Part shown: positions 19,104 through 28,289 of the stretch, in pieces | How the letters are laid out: each line of letters starts with the position of its first letter | Numbering within the stretch: the stretch's first letter is position 1 | Source of the DNA: Acetatifactor muris | GTDB taxonomy: Bacteria; Bacillota; Clostridia; Lachnospirales; Lachnospiraceae | Length of the DNA stretch: 64,000 nt | NCBI RefSeq assembly: GCF_024623325.1 | Contig: NZ_JANJZD010000027.1 | Location: 1 to 64,000 of the forward strand | Direction: 5' to 3' | Position numbers and translations under genes: made by a program | Notes under the pieces: model-generated | Told to the model about the DNA's origin: nothing | What the model saw: only the letters and a program-made list of their open reading frames with translations | Database searches by the model: none

Positions 19104-19236
19104 GAGCCTTCTTCGTAAGCAGGAAGAAGGAAGAGCTTAAGACAAAGGGAAATCGAATGATAGAGACAGAGAGCCTTTTGAGGAAAGGAAGAAGGGGAAG
19201 AAAAATTATAAGTAAGCAGGGGACAGGAGGCGCAGG

Positions 19237-20529
19237 ATGATAAAGATCAGAGAATTTGAGGAGTACTACAATGAGGAAAGGGGCTGGACGGGAGCCTTTC
19301 AGCAGGCAGTGGCACATTTGGAGCGGGAAGGGGGAGGAACTCTTACCGTGACACCCGGAAAGTATGAGACTTATTCCATAGAGCTGAAAAGTAATGTCAC
19401 ACTGCATCTGGAGGCCGGAGCAGAACTTCTTTTTAAGCAGGACTGTGGAGGATATCGGGTGATCAGCACAGAATATGAGGGAAAGCGCACCGACTTATAC
19501 ATGCCCTGCATCTATGCAAAGAATGCGGAAAACGTGACTCTATGCGGTCAGGGAGTCCTGAGTGGTCAGGGAGAATACTGGTGGAAAAACCAGGGGAAAC
19601 TGCCCGCGGGACGGCCTTACCTTGTGTGCTTTGAGCATTGCTGCAGGGTGAAGGTGCTTGATGTGAAGATGACCTGCTCTCCTGTGTGGACCCTGCATCC
19701 GCTATACTGTGACGATGTGGAGATCAGGGGCGTCACCATCCGGAATCCCCGGAATTCTCCCAACACGGACGGCATTAATCCCGATGGCTGCAGCAATGTG
19801 CGTATTGCGGACTGCCTTGTGGATGTGGGGGACGACTGCATTACCCTGAAATCAGGAACAGAGGAGACGCCGGACAGACGTCCCTGCGAGAACATCACAA
19901 TCACAAACTGCAATATGATCCATGGCCACGGAGGAGTGGTAATCGGCAGCGAAATGAGCGGCGGCGTTCGCAATGTGGTCATTACGAACTGTGTATTTCA
20001 GGATACAGACAGAGGGATCCGGGTGAAGACCAGACGGGGCAGAGGCGGTTCAATGGAAAGTATCCTGATCTCCAATGTAATAATGGACAGGGTACTGTGT
20101 CCCTTTGTGTTCAACATGTTTTATCGCTGCGGCATGAACGGAGGAACCTACAAGGACAAATTCGCCCATAAAGTCACGGAAGGAACCCCGGTGATCCGTA
20201 ATATTCAGATACAGAACTGTATGGTGACCGACGCGCGGTCGGCGGCGGGATTTTTCTATGGGCTGCCGGAGATGCCGGTGGAAAATGTCAGCATGACAGA
20301 CTGCAGTATCCGCATGTGCCGCGACGCAGAGCCCGGATATCCGGGAATGATGGAGGATCTGGAACCCATGAGCAGGGAACGGATTTACATGCGCAATGCC
20401 CGCAATGTAAGATTCCGGAATGTGAGCATACAGGGATACCAGGGAGAAAAGGAAGGGAAAATGCCCTGGGACATAGATGAATCCTGTGAAAATGTTGATA
20501 CAGGGGAACAGGCGACAAAAGCGAATTAA
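19237..20529 (+). CDS. GH28 family polygalacturonase-like hydrolase
   Basis: A 430-residue right-handed beta-helix enzyme with all GH28 landmarks: NTDG (176-179), GDDC (198-201) with the catalytic aspartates, HGHGG (229-233), and RGIRVK (259-264). GH28 enzymes hydrolyse galacturonan or rhamnogalacturonan backbones by inversion. No signal peptide is seen, so it should act in the cytoplasm on imported oligogalacturonides, as an exo-acting enzyme would. It is the last gene of the locus and is followed by a long inverted repeat. The ribosome site is ACAGGAGGCGCAGG. Confidence 0.93.
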   Translation: MIKIREFEEYYNEERGWTGAFQQAVAHLEREGGGTLTVTPGKYETYSIELKSNVTLHLEAGAELLFKQDCGGYRVISTEYEGKRTDLYMPCIYAKNAENVTLCGQGVLSGQGEYWWKNQGKLPAGRPYLVCFEHCCRVKVLDVKMTCSPVWTLHPLYCDDVEIRGVTIRNPRNSPNTDGINPDGCSNVRIADCLVDVGDDCITLKSGTEETPDRRPCENITITNCNMIHGHGGVVIGSEMSGGVRNVVITNCVFQDTDRGIRVKTRRGRGGSMESILISNVIMDRVLCPFVFNMFYRCGMNGGTYKDKFAHKVTEGTPVIRNIQIQNCMVTDARSAAGFFYGLPEMPVENVSMTDCSIRMCRDAEPGYPGMMEDLEPMSRERIYMRNARNVRFRNVSIQGYQGEKEGKMPWDIDESCENVDTGEQATKAN

Positions 20530-20581
20530 TTGATAGAATTTAGTTGAATGTGCGATAAAAAGCCAGCTTTAAAATGTAACA

Positions 20582-20655
20582 AAGTTTGACGAATAGTTGA
20601 GCGTCCCAGGCGGCGACATAACCCATCAAAAAACGCTTAACTATTCGTTAAACTT
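20582..20655 (+). repeat. Long inverted repeat, possible terminator, after the GH28 gene
   Basis: Two 23-base arms (20582-20604 and 20633-20655) are complementary except at two places where + strand RNA would form G-U pairs, so the fold is complete only in rightward transcripts. The 28-base loop includes GGCGGCGACATAACCC. A short T-run follows, then a third partial copy, CGAATAGTT, at 20664-20672. It probably ends the long rightward operon, and may be a dispersed repeat element. Confidence 0.65.
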
Positions 20656-20675
20656 GTCTTTTGCGAATAGTTAGA

Positions 20676-21227
20676 TCAATCCTCTCCCGCAAAGCTGTAT
20701 GCCGCCATTTGTGCTCTGGAACTGAATGGCTCTGTCTCCAGAAGCTTTTTTACTTCCTGCCTGGTATAAAATCTGGCGTCAATTTGTTCGTTCTCTGAGG
20801 TATGGTCCTCAAAGTTACCCTCAACCTCCGCAAAAGCAATATAAGTTGTAGTATCTGAAATGGCCACGGCTGCAAAGGAAGGCGGCAGAATCTTTCTGAT
20901 TTCTTTTACTCTGAGACCGGTTTCTTCGTAAAGTTCTCTTGCTATACATTCTTCGATGCTTTCGTCGGGCTCAATCATTCCCGCACATAGATTATAGATG
21001 GCCCGGTTGACCCCCATTCTGAATTCATGAAGCAACAACAGCCTGTCGCCGCATGTGGCGACAATGGATACACCGCTGGGCCTTCCGCCGATATCTGCGA
21101 TATCAGTCAGTTCCCTGCGGCTTACCATTTCATATTTCTTTTCCTTACCGGCTTTGTTTCTGTAAGTAAGTTCATAATTTTTTAAGTATTTACCGTCTCT
21201 TACCTTTTCAAATTTTATTAATTCCAT
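20676..21227 (-). CDS. Nudix hydrolase, ADP-ribose pyrophosphatase-like
   Basis: A 183-residue protein with a perfect Nudix box at residues 83-105 (G-x5-E-x7-REL-x-EETGL). The N-terminal half resembles NudF/ADP-ribose pyrophosphatases, which cleave ADP-ribose and related nucleoside diphosphates to monophosphates. It overlaps the end of the RNase G gene by 20 bases and uses AGGAAGATCCTG within that gene as ribosome site. The precise substrate is unknown. Confidence 0.88.
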   Translation of the reverse strand: MELIKFEKVRDGKYLKNYELTYRNKAGKEKKYEMVSRRELTDIADIGGRPSGVSIVATCGDRLLLLHEFRMGVNRAIYNLCAGMIEPDESIEECIARELYEETGLRVKEIRKILPPSFAAVAISDTTTYIAFAEVEGNFEDHTSENEQIDARFYTRQEVKKLLETEPFSSRAQMAAYSFAGED

Positions 21228-22620
21228 CAGGATCTTCCTTTCTCGGACAAAGCTTAAATTGCTCCCGCAGCGGTTTGTTAATTTTCTTACGTGTGATTTC
21301 CATCAGTCCCAAAGGTGTTATATCTATAATCCTTGTGGATATCCTGTCCTTTGCCGTCAATTCTTTCATATGGTGCAGAAGCTCCTGCCTGTATTGACCG
21401 GAGCGCATATTGATGAAGTCTACAATGATGATTCCGGACAGATTGCGCAGCCGAAGCTGGCGGGCTACTTCTTCTGCCGCCTCCAGATTAATTTTGCGGA
21501 ATGTCTCATCGGCATCCCTGCCGGCTACATATTTACCGGAATTGACGTCAATTACCGTCAAAGCCTCCGTGGGCTCTATCACAAGAAAGCCCCCCGACTT
21601 CAGCCATACATGGCTGGAAAGCGCATTTTCAAGCTTTTTTTCCAGAGAATACAGGCTGGAAAGCGACAGAAAAGTATCCTGATAAAAACGGATATTCAGT
21701 TTGTCTCCCCGTTCACTTTCATATGTTTTCAGCTCGTCATACATCTCCTTCCGGTCTGTGACAATTTCTACAGGCAGATTTGAGATGCAGGATGAAGATT
21801 CCCCTTCGAAGCAGAACTGTTCTATTATGCCCTTGAACCTGTTCTCTGCCGCCCGCATGCAGGTAAAACAGTTCCGGTACATGGCACCATATAATAATCG
21901 GATAAGCTGCGCGGAAAGGGAGAAAAAATGTTGCAGCAGCACTCTCGCACTCTCCGCTTCTCCCGCTCTGGTCCGGATAATCAACCCTATGGAAGGAAGA
22001 GAAATGATTTCCGGCCGAAGCCCTTCTGCCTTCATTTTTTCCTCTTCCGCTATGGATAACAGGCTCTCCCGGCCCTGTATGAGACAATCGTCCTGTATGA
22101 GTGCCATTTCTGTAAAAACCCTTTTCAGGGCATTTTTCCGTTCATTGCTTAACTTTAAAGAATATCCCACTTTCGTGGTTCCTGTTGAGAGAACAAAATA
22201 TTCGTTGGACAGAGAGAGATGTGCCGTTACAGAAGCTTTTTTTGTCTTCTGTGCATCACGTACCACCTGTACAAGAAGCTCATCTCCTTCCAGAATCCGG
22301 CCGTCGAAACGACGGTTTACCAGATAAGGTGCCGTGGCATTTCTCAGAGAAAGAAAGCAGATTTCTCCTCCTGCAATCTCCACAAAACAGGCATCCATAT
22401 TTTTCGCCAGACTTTTGATCTTTCCAATGTAGATTGCTCCGATTTTGTCTGCATCACCTGAAAAAAAGAAAGCTTCCACAAGCCGGTCTTTTTCAAGAAA
22501 CAGAGCACAGCTCCTGCCCTGATAAGAAGTAAATAACAGTTTTCCTCTCTCCGTCTTCCGCAATGCCGCTTCTTCGTCGGTGAGCGTCACGGAAGGTTTC
22601 GCTTCTATTTTCCTGCTCAT
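21208..22620 (-). CDS. rng: Ribonuclease E/G family protein
   Basis: An endoribonuclease of the RNase G type (470 residues). An S1-like RNA-binding region spans about residues 35-125. The catalytic metal-binding acids are visible in TVIDVNSGKYVAG and IIIVDFINM. Near the C-terminus the zinc-link motif, normally C-P-x-C, reads CPRK, and the protein stops soon after, so zinc-linked dimer/tetramer contacts may be missing. It overlaps the upstream TIGR03936 gene by 4 bases (ATGA), a conserved pairing in Firmicutes. Confidence 0.9.
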   Translation of the reverse strand: MSRKIEAKPSVTLTDEEAALRKTERGKLLFTSYQGRSCALFLEKDRLVEAFFFSGDADKIGAIYIGKIKSLAKNMDACFVEIAGGEICFLSLRNATAPYLVNRRFDGRILEGDELLVQVVRDAQKTKKASVTAHLSLSNEYFVLSTGTTKVGYSLKLSNERKNALKRVFTEMALIQDDCLIQGRESLLSIAEEEKMKAEGLRPEIISLPSIGLIIRTRAGEAESARVLLQHFFSLSAQLIRLLYGAMYRNCFTCMRAAENRFKGIIEQFCFEGESSSCISNLPVEIVTDRKEMYDELKTYESERGDKLNIRFYQDTFLSLSSLYSLEKKLENALSSHVWLKSGGFLVIEPTEALTVIDVNSGKYVAGRDADETFRKINLEAAEEVARQLRLRNLSGIIIVDFINMRSGQYRQELLHHMKELTAKDRISTRIIDITPLGLMEITRKKINKPLREQFKLCPRKEDPDGINKI

Positions 22621-23330
22621 GACAGTTCTCCTTCGACAAATCCTATCTCATTAAGAGACAGCAGCTTCTCTCCGCTTTCATCCCTGACCTTTGTGTATAC
22701 ATCCTCTCTGGTAATGATAAGGGCATTTTCCTGCAGGCTTTCACCGGTTTCCGCAAGAAGAGCTTCCATCACCTGTCCCGGCTTGATATTTCCGCCGCTG
22801 GAGGCATCCACAATCATACTGAAAATCCCATCCGAATACGTAAGCTGAAAAATGCCTGCTTTCAAATCTATCTCCCGGGTTCCGTTTTTGGTCTTCCTGG
22901 CAGTCCATATATGCTCTTTTGCTAGAAAGTCAGGTAAAATTTCAGAAAAGTCTGTCAGGGGCGTCCGGTCTTTTCGGAATTGCACTGTATAAGCCGCAGC
23001 CGCCACACTTGCCATGGCGTTCCCGGCCGTCTCGGGCAGTATTTTGACGGAAATGATTTCGATTCCCGGGACACTGGCCTGATTCAGCTTTTCCATTATG
23101 TCCTGGCAGGAGGTGACGGAATGTACTTCTATATCCATATATTCTCCGTTGCTGGTAATGCCGACTCCGAGAGGAGCGGCAAAAGCCATAATCTGATGGG
23201 GGCTGAAACCGTTTGTATATGCCACATCAATTTCTGCTCTGCGGATGGCTTTCTGAAAAAAACGCATTACATCCAGATGTCCGATATAACGAACGGAGCC
23301 ATATTTACGAAATTTAATACGCAGTCTCAT
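22617..23330 (-). CDS. TIGR03936 family radical SAM-associated protein (DUF2344)
   Basis: A 237-residue protein with the family opening MRLRIKFRKYGSVRYIGHLD and the FSPHQIMAFAAPLGVG segment. In most Firmicutes it lies directly after, or is fused to, a TIGR03960 radical SAM protein and before RNase G, and is suspected to act in RNA or ribosome modification. Here the radical SAM partner is 6 kb away at 29484-31352. ATG at 23330 was chosen because AAAGGAGAATTGT precedes it; an in-frame start at 23366 has no such site. Confidence 0.88.
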   Translation of the reverse strand: MRLRIKFRKYGSVRYIGHLDVMRFFQKAIRRAEIDVAYTNGFSPHQIMAFAAPLGVGITSNGEYMDIEVHSVTSCQDIMEKLNQASVPGIEIISVKILPETAGNAMASVAAAAYTVQFRKDRTPLTDFSEILPDFLAKEHIWTARKTKNGTREIDLKAGIFQLTYSDGIFSMIVDASSGGNIKPGQVMEALLAETGESLQENALIITREDVYTKVRDESGEKLLSLNEIGFVEGELS

Positions 23331-23432
23331 ACAATTCTCCTTTGGAATCTTCTCTTTGCAATTCATTATAGCATTATTACGCCATGGAAAGCAACCGAAA
23401 CATACTTACATGAAACTGTGCGTTGATCCGGC

Positions 23433-23465
23433 GTTACTGTTCACGGCCTTGCCGTAAACAGTAAC
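23433..23465 (-). repeat. Hairpin element in the 280-base divergent region
   Basis: A 15-bp stem (23433-23447 with 23451-23465) encloses a 3-base loop. The only mismatch becomes a G-U pair in leftward RNA, so the structure favours the leader of the TIGR03936 gene. Next to it (23483-23500) is GGGCGACAAAGTACCCC, related to the GGCGACATAACCC in the loop of the 20582-20655 element. It may be part of a dispersed intergenic repeat. Confidence 0.5.
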
Positions 23466-23507
23466 AGTTCAGGAGGCCTGCGGGCGACAAAGTACCCCGG
23501 CAGACAC

Positions 23508-23536
23508 TGGACATTTCTGCCATTTTTCTGTATAAT
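23508..23536 (+). promoter_or_regulatory. Promoter of the second sugar ABC operon
   Basis: TGGACA (23508-23513), a 17-base spacer and TATAAT (23531-23536) form a near-consensus housekeeping promoter about 75 bases before the ATPase start codon. Confidence 0.8.
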
Positions 23537-23609
23537 GATAGCAGTTTGGCCAGCCTGCAGAGAAAGAAAACCACAGAACGGTCAGACAGAATCAGGAGGA
23601 AGGGAAATT

Positions 23610-24740
23610 ATGGAAGTTATATTACAGAATCTGACGAAAAAGTTCCCGGGCCGTGACAGAAGGAAAAAGAAAGACATAATTGCTGTCAGCGATTTCAGCT
23701 TCAGAATTCCGGACGGCAAGCTGATCGGACTGCTGGGACCGTCCGGATGCGGGAAAAGCACCACTCTGAATCTGATCAGCGGTCTGGTGAAGCCCACTGC
23801 CGGAAGAATCTTCTTCGGGGAGGATGATGTCACCGACCTGCCGCCGGAGCACAGGGGGATTGGTCTGGTATTTCAGAATTACGCGCTTTATCCTCATCTG
23901 ACCGTGATGCAGAACATTCTGTTTCCTCTGCAGAATCTGAAGGGCAGAGACAGGCTTACCAAAGCTGAAATGGCGGAAAAAGCAAGAGAAGCTGCAGGCC
24001 TGGTACAGATTGAAGAACTTCTGGACCGCAAGCCGGGAGAACTCTCCGGAGGTCAGCAGCAGCGCGTGGCCATTGCAAGGGCGCTGGTAAAAAGGCCGAA
24101 GGTACTTCTTCTTGATGAGCCGCTCTCCAATCTGGACGCCCGTCTGCGTCTTCAGACAAGGGAGGAAATCAGAAGAATTCAGAGGGAGACCGGTATCACC
24201 ACAATCTTCGTGACTCATGACCAGGAAGAGGCAATGAGCATTTCAGATATGATCGTTGTCATGAAGGAGGGAATCGTCCAGCAGATTGGCAGACCTCAGG
24301 AAGTCTATGACAATCCGGCTAATCTTTTTGTGGCCAGATTTCTGGGTACCCCTCCTGTCAATGTATTTGACGGGAAAATCCGGGACGGCAGACTGTACAT
24401 AGGTGCGGAGGCAGTTCTGGAAGGCCTGGAAGTTTTTGCGGATCCAATGCCGGAAGAGGTCTGTGTCGCCGTCAGACCGGAGGGCTTTCGGCTGCGTGAG
24501 AACGGTGTTCTGAGCTGTGAATTAAGCGGTGTGGAGGTAATGGGCCGCGATATCAGCGTTGTTTCCAGAAATAAATTTTCTCTGAATCCTCAGATTCGAT
24601 CGATTATCAGTACGGAGAACCAGCCTGATTTTGAGAGCCATGTTGTCCGCTTTGACCTGATTCCCCGGAAAGTCTTTGTCTTTCGCCGGGATACGGAAGA
24701 ACGGATTGGTTTTGCGGTTTCAGGGGGAGGCGTGCAATGA
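23610..24740 (+). CDS. Sugar ABC transporter ATPase, MsmK/UgpC/MalK type
   Basis: A 376-residue ATPase with Walker A GPSGCGKST (43-51), signature LSGGQQQRVAIARAL, Walker B VLLLDEPLSNLDA and H-loop FVTHDQEEAMS. A C-terminal OB-like regulatory region of about 130 residues is typical of the MalK/UgpC group. ATG at 23610 was chosen because AGGAGGAAGGG precedes it. Its stop overlaps the next start (ATGA). ATPases of this group can energise several importers, so it might also serve the LplBC-type permeases at 7060-8908, which lack one. Confidence 0.95.
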   Translation: MEVILQNLTKKFPGRDRRKKKDIIAVSDFSFRIPDGKLIGLLGPSGCGKSTTLNLISGLVKPTAGRIFFGEDDVTDLPPEHRGIGLVFQNYALYPHLTVMQNILFPLQNLKGRDRLTKAEMAEKAREAAGLVQIEELLDRKPGELSGGQQQRVAIARALVKRPKVLLLDEPLSNLDARLRLQTREEIRRIQRETGITTIFVTHDQEEAMSISDMIVVMKEGIVQQIGRPQEVYDNPANLFVARFLGTPPVNVFDGKIRDGRLYIGAEAVLEGLEVFADPMPEEVCVAVRPEGFRLRENGVLSCELSGVEVMGRDISVVSRNKFSLNPQIRSIISTENQPDFESHVVRFDLIPRKVFVFRRDTEERIGFAVSGGGVQ

Positions 24741-25672
24741 AAAGAGACAGAAAGAGTTCAGCAGCAGGGACAACCATCCGGAAAAAGCTCGGCAGCCTGA
24801 AGGCCTGGCTGTATCTTCTTCCCGCATTGTTGTTTCTGAGCGTTTTTATGATATATCCATTGGCAGACGTTTTTATCTATTCCTTTGAAGAGGGATATAA
24901 TTCCGCATCCCAGACTTATTTTGGTACGGGATTCTATAATTATTCTTATGTGCTGCATGATCCTTATTTTCTGCAGGCGGTTAAAAACACTTTCCTTCTG
25001 GTGATGATTACCGTGCCGCTGTCTACAGGAATTGCACTGCTGATTTCCGTGGGTCTGCATTCCATCACGCCGTTTCGGAATTTCCTGCAGACGGTTTATT
25101 TTCTTCCTTATGTGACCAACACACTCGCCATTGGTCTGGTATTTATGATTCTGTTCAAAAAGACCGCATACTCCGACGGTCTGATTAATCTGCTGATTAC
25201 CTGGTTTGGAGGTGATTCTGTAGATTTTATTGACGGTCCGTACTGGGCGAAAATGTTTGTCCTCTGCTTTTATACCATCTGGGTGGTTATGCCCTTTAAA
25301 ATACTTATTCTGACCGGTGCGCTGTCCTCTGTCAATCAGGAATATTACAACGCAGCCAGAGTGGACGGTACCTCAAGGCTCAGAACCTTTTTGAGAATTA
25401 CGCTTCCGATGATATCACCCATGGTATTTTATCTGATTATCACCGGGTTCATCGGTGCATTCAAAGCTTACAGTGACGCGGTTGCCCTCTTCGGCACAGA
25501 TTTAAATGCGGCCGGAATGAACACAATCGTTGGATATGTATATGATATGCTGTACGGGGACAGCGGCGGTTATCCTTCCTATGCTTCCGCGGCGGCAATT
25601 CTTCTGTTTACCATCATCCTCACGATTACCTGTATCAACTTACTGGTCAGCAGGAAAAAAGTGCATTCCTGA
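24737..25672 (+). CDS. Sugar ABC transporter permease, MalF/UgpA type
   Basis: A 311-residue membrane protein with six main predicted helices and the EAA loop YYNAARVDGTSRLRTFLRIT. It is translationally coupled to the ATPase and followed after 25 bases by its partner permease. The substrate is unknown. Confidence 0.93.
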   Translation: MKRDRKSSAAGTTIRKKLGSLKAWLYLLPALLFLSVFMIYPLADVFIYSFEEGYNSASQTYFGTGFYNYSYVLHDPYFLQAVKNTFLLVMITVPLSTGIALLISVGLHSITPFRNFLQTVYFLPYVTNTLAIGLVFMILFKKTAYSDGLINLLITWFGGDSVDFIDGPYWAKMFVLCFYTIWVVMPFKILILTGALSSVNQEYYNAARVDGTSRLRTFLRITLPMISPMVFYLIITGFIGAFKAYSDAVALFGTDLNAAGMNTIVGYVYDMLYGDSGGYPSYASAAAILLFTIILTITCINLLVSRKKVHS

Positions 25673-25697
25673 ACCGTTTACAGAAAGGCATATTCTC

Positions 25698-26573
25698 ATG
25701 GAAAATAAAATTGATTACGGCAGAATCGAAAAAAATGCGGCAGTCCGCAAACGAATTGTCAGCACGATTACCTGTCTGTTTTTAGGCCTGTGGGCCATAG
25801 TGGTACTGTTTCCTTTTTACTGGATGGTGCTCACTTCCGTAAAAAGCTACGGTGCATACAATTCGGAATATATTCCGAAATTTTTTACCCTGTCTCCCAC
25901 CGTACAGAATTATGCGGACGCTTTCCACACGGTACCCCTGGGCAGATATCTCATGAATACTGCACTTTTCACTGTGATAACCACAGCGCTGATGCTGATT
26001 GTCATCACCCTTGCCGCCTTTGCCTTTGCAAGGCTGGAATTCAGAGGCCGGAATATCGTATTCGTTCTGTTTCTTTCTCTGATGATGATTCCCAGTGAGC
26101 TGGTGATAATCACCAATTTTGTGACCGTTACCGAATTAAACATGCGCAACACCTTTTCCGGGTTGATACTGCCCTCTGTGACCTCCGTCTTCTATATTTA
26201 TCTGCTGAAGGAGAACTTTGAGCAGATACCGGACAGTCTATATTATGCGGCTAAGGTTGACGGTACTTCCGATCTGAAATATCTTCTGAAAGTCATGGTT
26301 CCCATATCAAAGCCCACACTGATTACCATAACGATTCTGAAGGTAATCGAATGCTGGAACTCCTATGTGTGGCCCCGTCTGATAACGGACAATGAGGACT
26401 ATTACCTGGTCTCCAACGGCATTCAGGAGATTCGGGAGAACGGATTCGGACGGGAAAATATACCGGCGATGATGGCTGCGGTGGTGGTGATTTCCACACC
26501 GCTGATTATACTGTTTCTGATATTCCGCAAAAAGATAATGGCCGGCGTGTCGAGAGGAGGAATGAAAGGATGA
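25698..26573 (+). CDS. Sugar ABC transporter permease, MalG/UgpE type
   Basis: A 291-residue permease with six predicted helices and EAA loop YYAAKVDGTSDLKYLLKVM. ATG at 25698 was chosen because AGAAAGG lies upstream and the protein then aligns with the usual family start; longer frames overlap the previous permease. It overlaps the binding-protein gene by 4 bases (ATGA). Confidence 0.93.
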   Translation: MENKIDYGRIEKNAAVRKRIVSTITCLFLGLWAIVVLFPFYWMVLTSVKSYGAYNSEYIPKFFTLSPTVQNYADAFHTVPLGRYLMNTALFTVITTALMLIVITLAAFAFARLEFRGRNIVFVLFLSLMMIPSELVIITNFVTVTELNMRNTFSGLILPSVTSVFYIYLLKENFEQIPDSLYYAAKVDGTSDLKYLLKVMVPISKPTLITITILKVIECWNSYVWPRLITDNEDYYLVSNGIQEIRENGFGRENIPAMMAAVVVISTPLIILFLIFRKKIMAGVSRGGMKG

Positions 26574-28219
26574 GACAGGTATGGAAGAAGAAAAAATTAT
26601 TGAAAAATACTCTTCTGCTGTCGTTCATGTTGGGATCTGTATGGATGCTCACCGGATGCCATGGCTCCCGGCAGGGGCTGGAACCCTTTACCATCCCTGC
26701 AGCCTTTGATACTTCGGCGCAGCATGAAATTACTTTCTGGGCCAAAAATGACACCAATAAGACCCAGACCACCATATATGAACAGGCTATTGCCGATTTT
26801 CAGGAGCTGTATCCCAATATCAGGGTGAATCTGCGCCTGTATACGGACTATGGGAAAATTTATAACGATGTCATTACAAACATTGCCACCGGTACAACCC
26901 CCAATGTCTGCATTACCTATCCGGACCACATTGCCACCTATCTGACAGGATTCAATCTTGTGGTTCCGCTGGACGACTTGTTTTATCATGAAAAATACGG
27001 CCTGGGAGGAAGCGAAGTTACCTTTGACGCTCCTGCTGCAGATGAGATTATCCCCCAGTTTCTGGAGGAATGTTCTATTGCGGGACATTATTATGCCGTT
27101 CCCTATATGCGTTCTACAGAAGCCTGTTATATCAATAAAACATATGTGGAAGCACTGGGCTACAGACTGCCTGAGGTTCTCACCTGGGACTTTGTCTGGG
27201 AGGTGGCGGAGGCAGCCATGGTGAAGGATGCGGAGGAAAATTATATCATAAACGGCCAGAAGGTGATGATTCCCTTTATCTATAAGTCCACAGACAATAT
27301 GATGATTCAGATGCTCAGACAGAAAAATGCCGATTATTCCACTGCGGAAGGAGAAATCCTGCTTTTTCATGACACCACTGAAGATTTGCTGCGTACCATA
27401 GCGGAACATGTGAAAAGCGGTGCTTTCTCTACGTTCAAGGTTTCCAGCTATCCGGCCAACTTCCTGAATGCAGGCCAGTGTATTTTTGCCGTGGATTCCA
27501 CGGCAGGCGCCACCTGGATGGGAACAAATGCTCCGCTTCTGGATATCAGTGCAGATCAGCTGGTGGAATTTGAGACAGAGGTCATGATGATACCCCAGTT
27601 TGCCCCGGAGCACCCGCAGATGATTTCTCAGGGGCCATCTGTCTGTATCTTCAACAAAGAAGATTCTCAGGAAGTACTGGCCTCCTGGCTCTTCGTCCAG
27701 TATCTTCTCAGCGATAAGGTTCAGATAGCATACTCGAAGACGGAAGGCTATGTGCCGGTGACTTCAAAGGCCCAGAACACTGCGGAATATCAGGCTTATC
27801 TCTCCGACTGCGGCAGGGACAACACCGAGCATTATGACGTTAAAATCAGGGCGGCGGAATTATTGCTGGACAATACCGGCCATACTTTCGTCACGCCGGT
27901 GTTCAATGGTTCGGCATCCCTGCGGGATGCCGCCGGGATGCTCATCGAACAGACTGTGAAATCTGTCCGTCGGGGACAGGTGATTGACGAGGCTTATTTT
28001 GATACACTTTACAGTGATATCACTTCCCGATATCGCCTGGATCAGCTCGGAGAAAGCAGCGCTTCTGTTATCAGTGGGAAAAGCGACCTGGGGGCGCTTC
28101 CCGGAACTTCAGTCCTGCTTCTGGCGGCAATCGGAGGAACCTGGGTTCTGATTCTGCTTTATGTCATCGCCCGAATCCTGAAACGGAAAAAGGAAGAATC
28201 CACGAAAAAATCTTCCTGA
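26570..28219 (+). CDS. Sugar-binding lipoprotein with an added C-terminal membrane helix
   Basis: A 549-residue type-1 solute-binding protein. The N-terminus has a basic region, a hydrophobic core and lipobox LTGC (Cys30), so it should be lipid-anchored. The binding domain covers about residues 55-500 (FWAKNDTNKTQTTIYEQAI, FAVDSTAGATWMG). Unusually, the last 40 residues contain a hydrophobic helix of about 22 residues followed by RILKRKKEE, a typical membrane anchor with a cytoplasmic basic tail. It would thus be held at both ends. It is the last gene of the transporter operon. Confidence 0.88.
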   Translation: MRQVWKKKKLLKNTLLLSFMLGSVWMLTGCHGSRQGLEPFTIPAAFDTSAQHEITFWAKNDTNKTQTTIYEQAIADFQELYPNIRVNLRLYTDYGKIYNDVITNIATGTTPNVCITYPDHIATYLTGFNLVVPLDDLFYHEKYGLGGSEVTFDAPAADEIIPQFLEECSIAGHYYAVPYMRSTEACYINKTYVEALGYRLPEVLTWDFVWEVAEAAMVKDAEENYIINGQKVMIPFIYKSTDNMMIQMLRQKNADYSTAEGEILLFHDTTEDLLRTIAEHVKSGAFSTFKVSSYPANFLNAGQCIFAVDSTAGATWMGTNAPLLDISADQLVEFETEVMMIPQFAPEHPQMISQGPSVCIFNKEDSQEVLASWLFVQYLLSDKVQIAYSKTEGYVPVTSKAQNTAEYQAYLSDCGRDNTEHYDVKIRAAELLLDNTGHTFVTPVFNGSASLRDAAGMLIEQTVKSVRRGQVIDEAYFDTLYSDITSRYRLDQLGESSASVISGKSDLGALPGTSVLLLAAIGGTWVLILLYVIARILKRKKEESTKKSS

Positions 28220-28289
28220 AGAGCATGAAATATGTGCAAAAAATAAAAATAAGGCATAAATTTTATGGACAAATGAGTAATTAATACTA

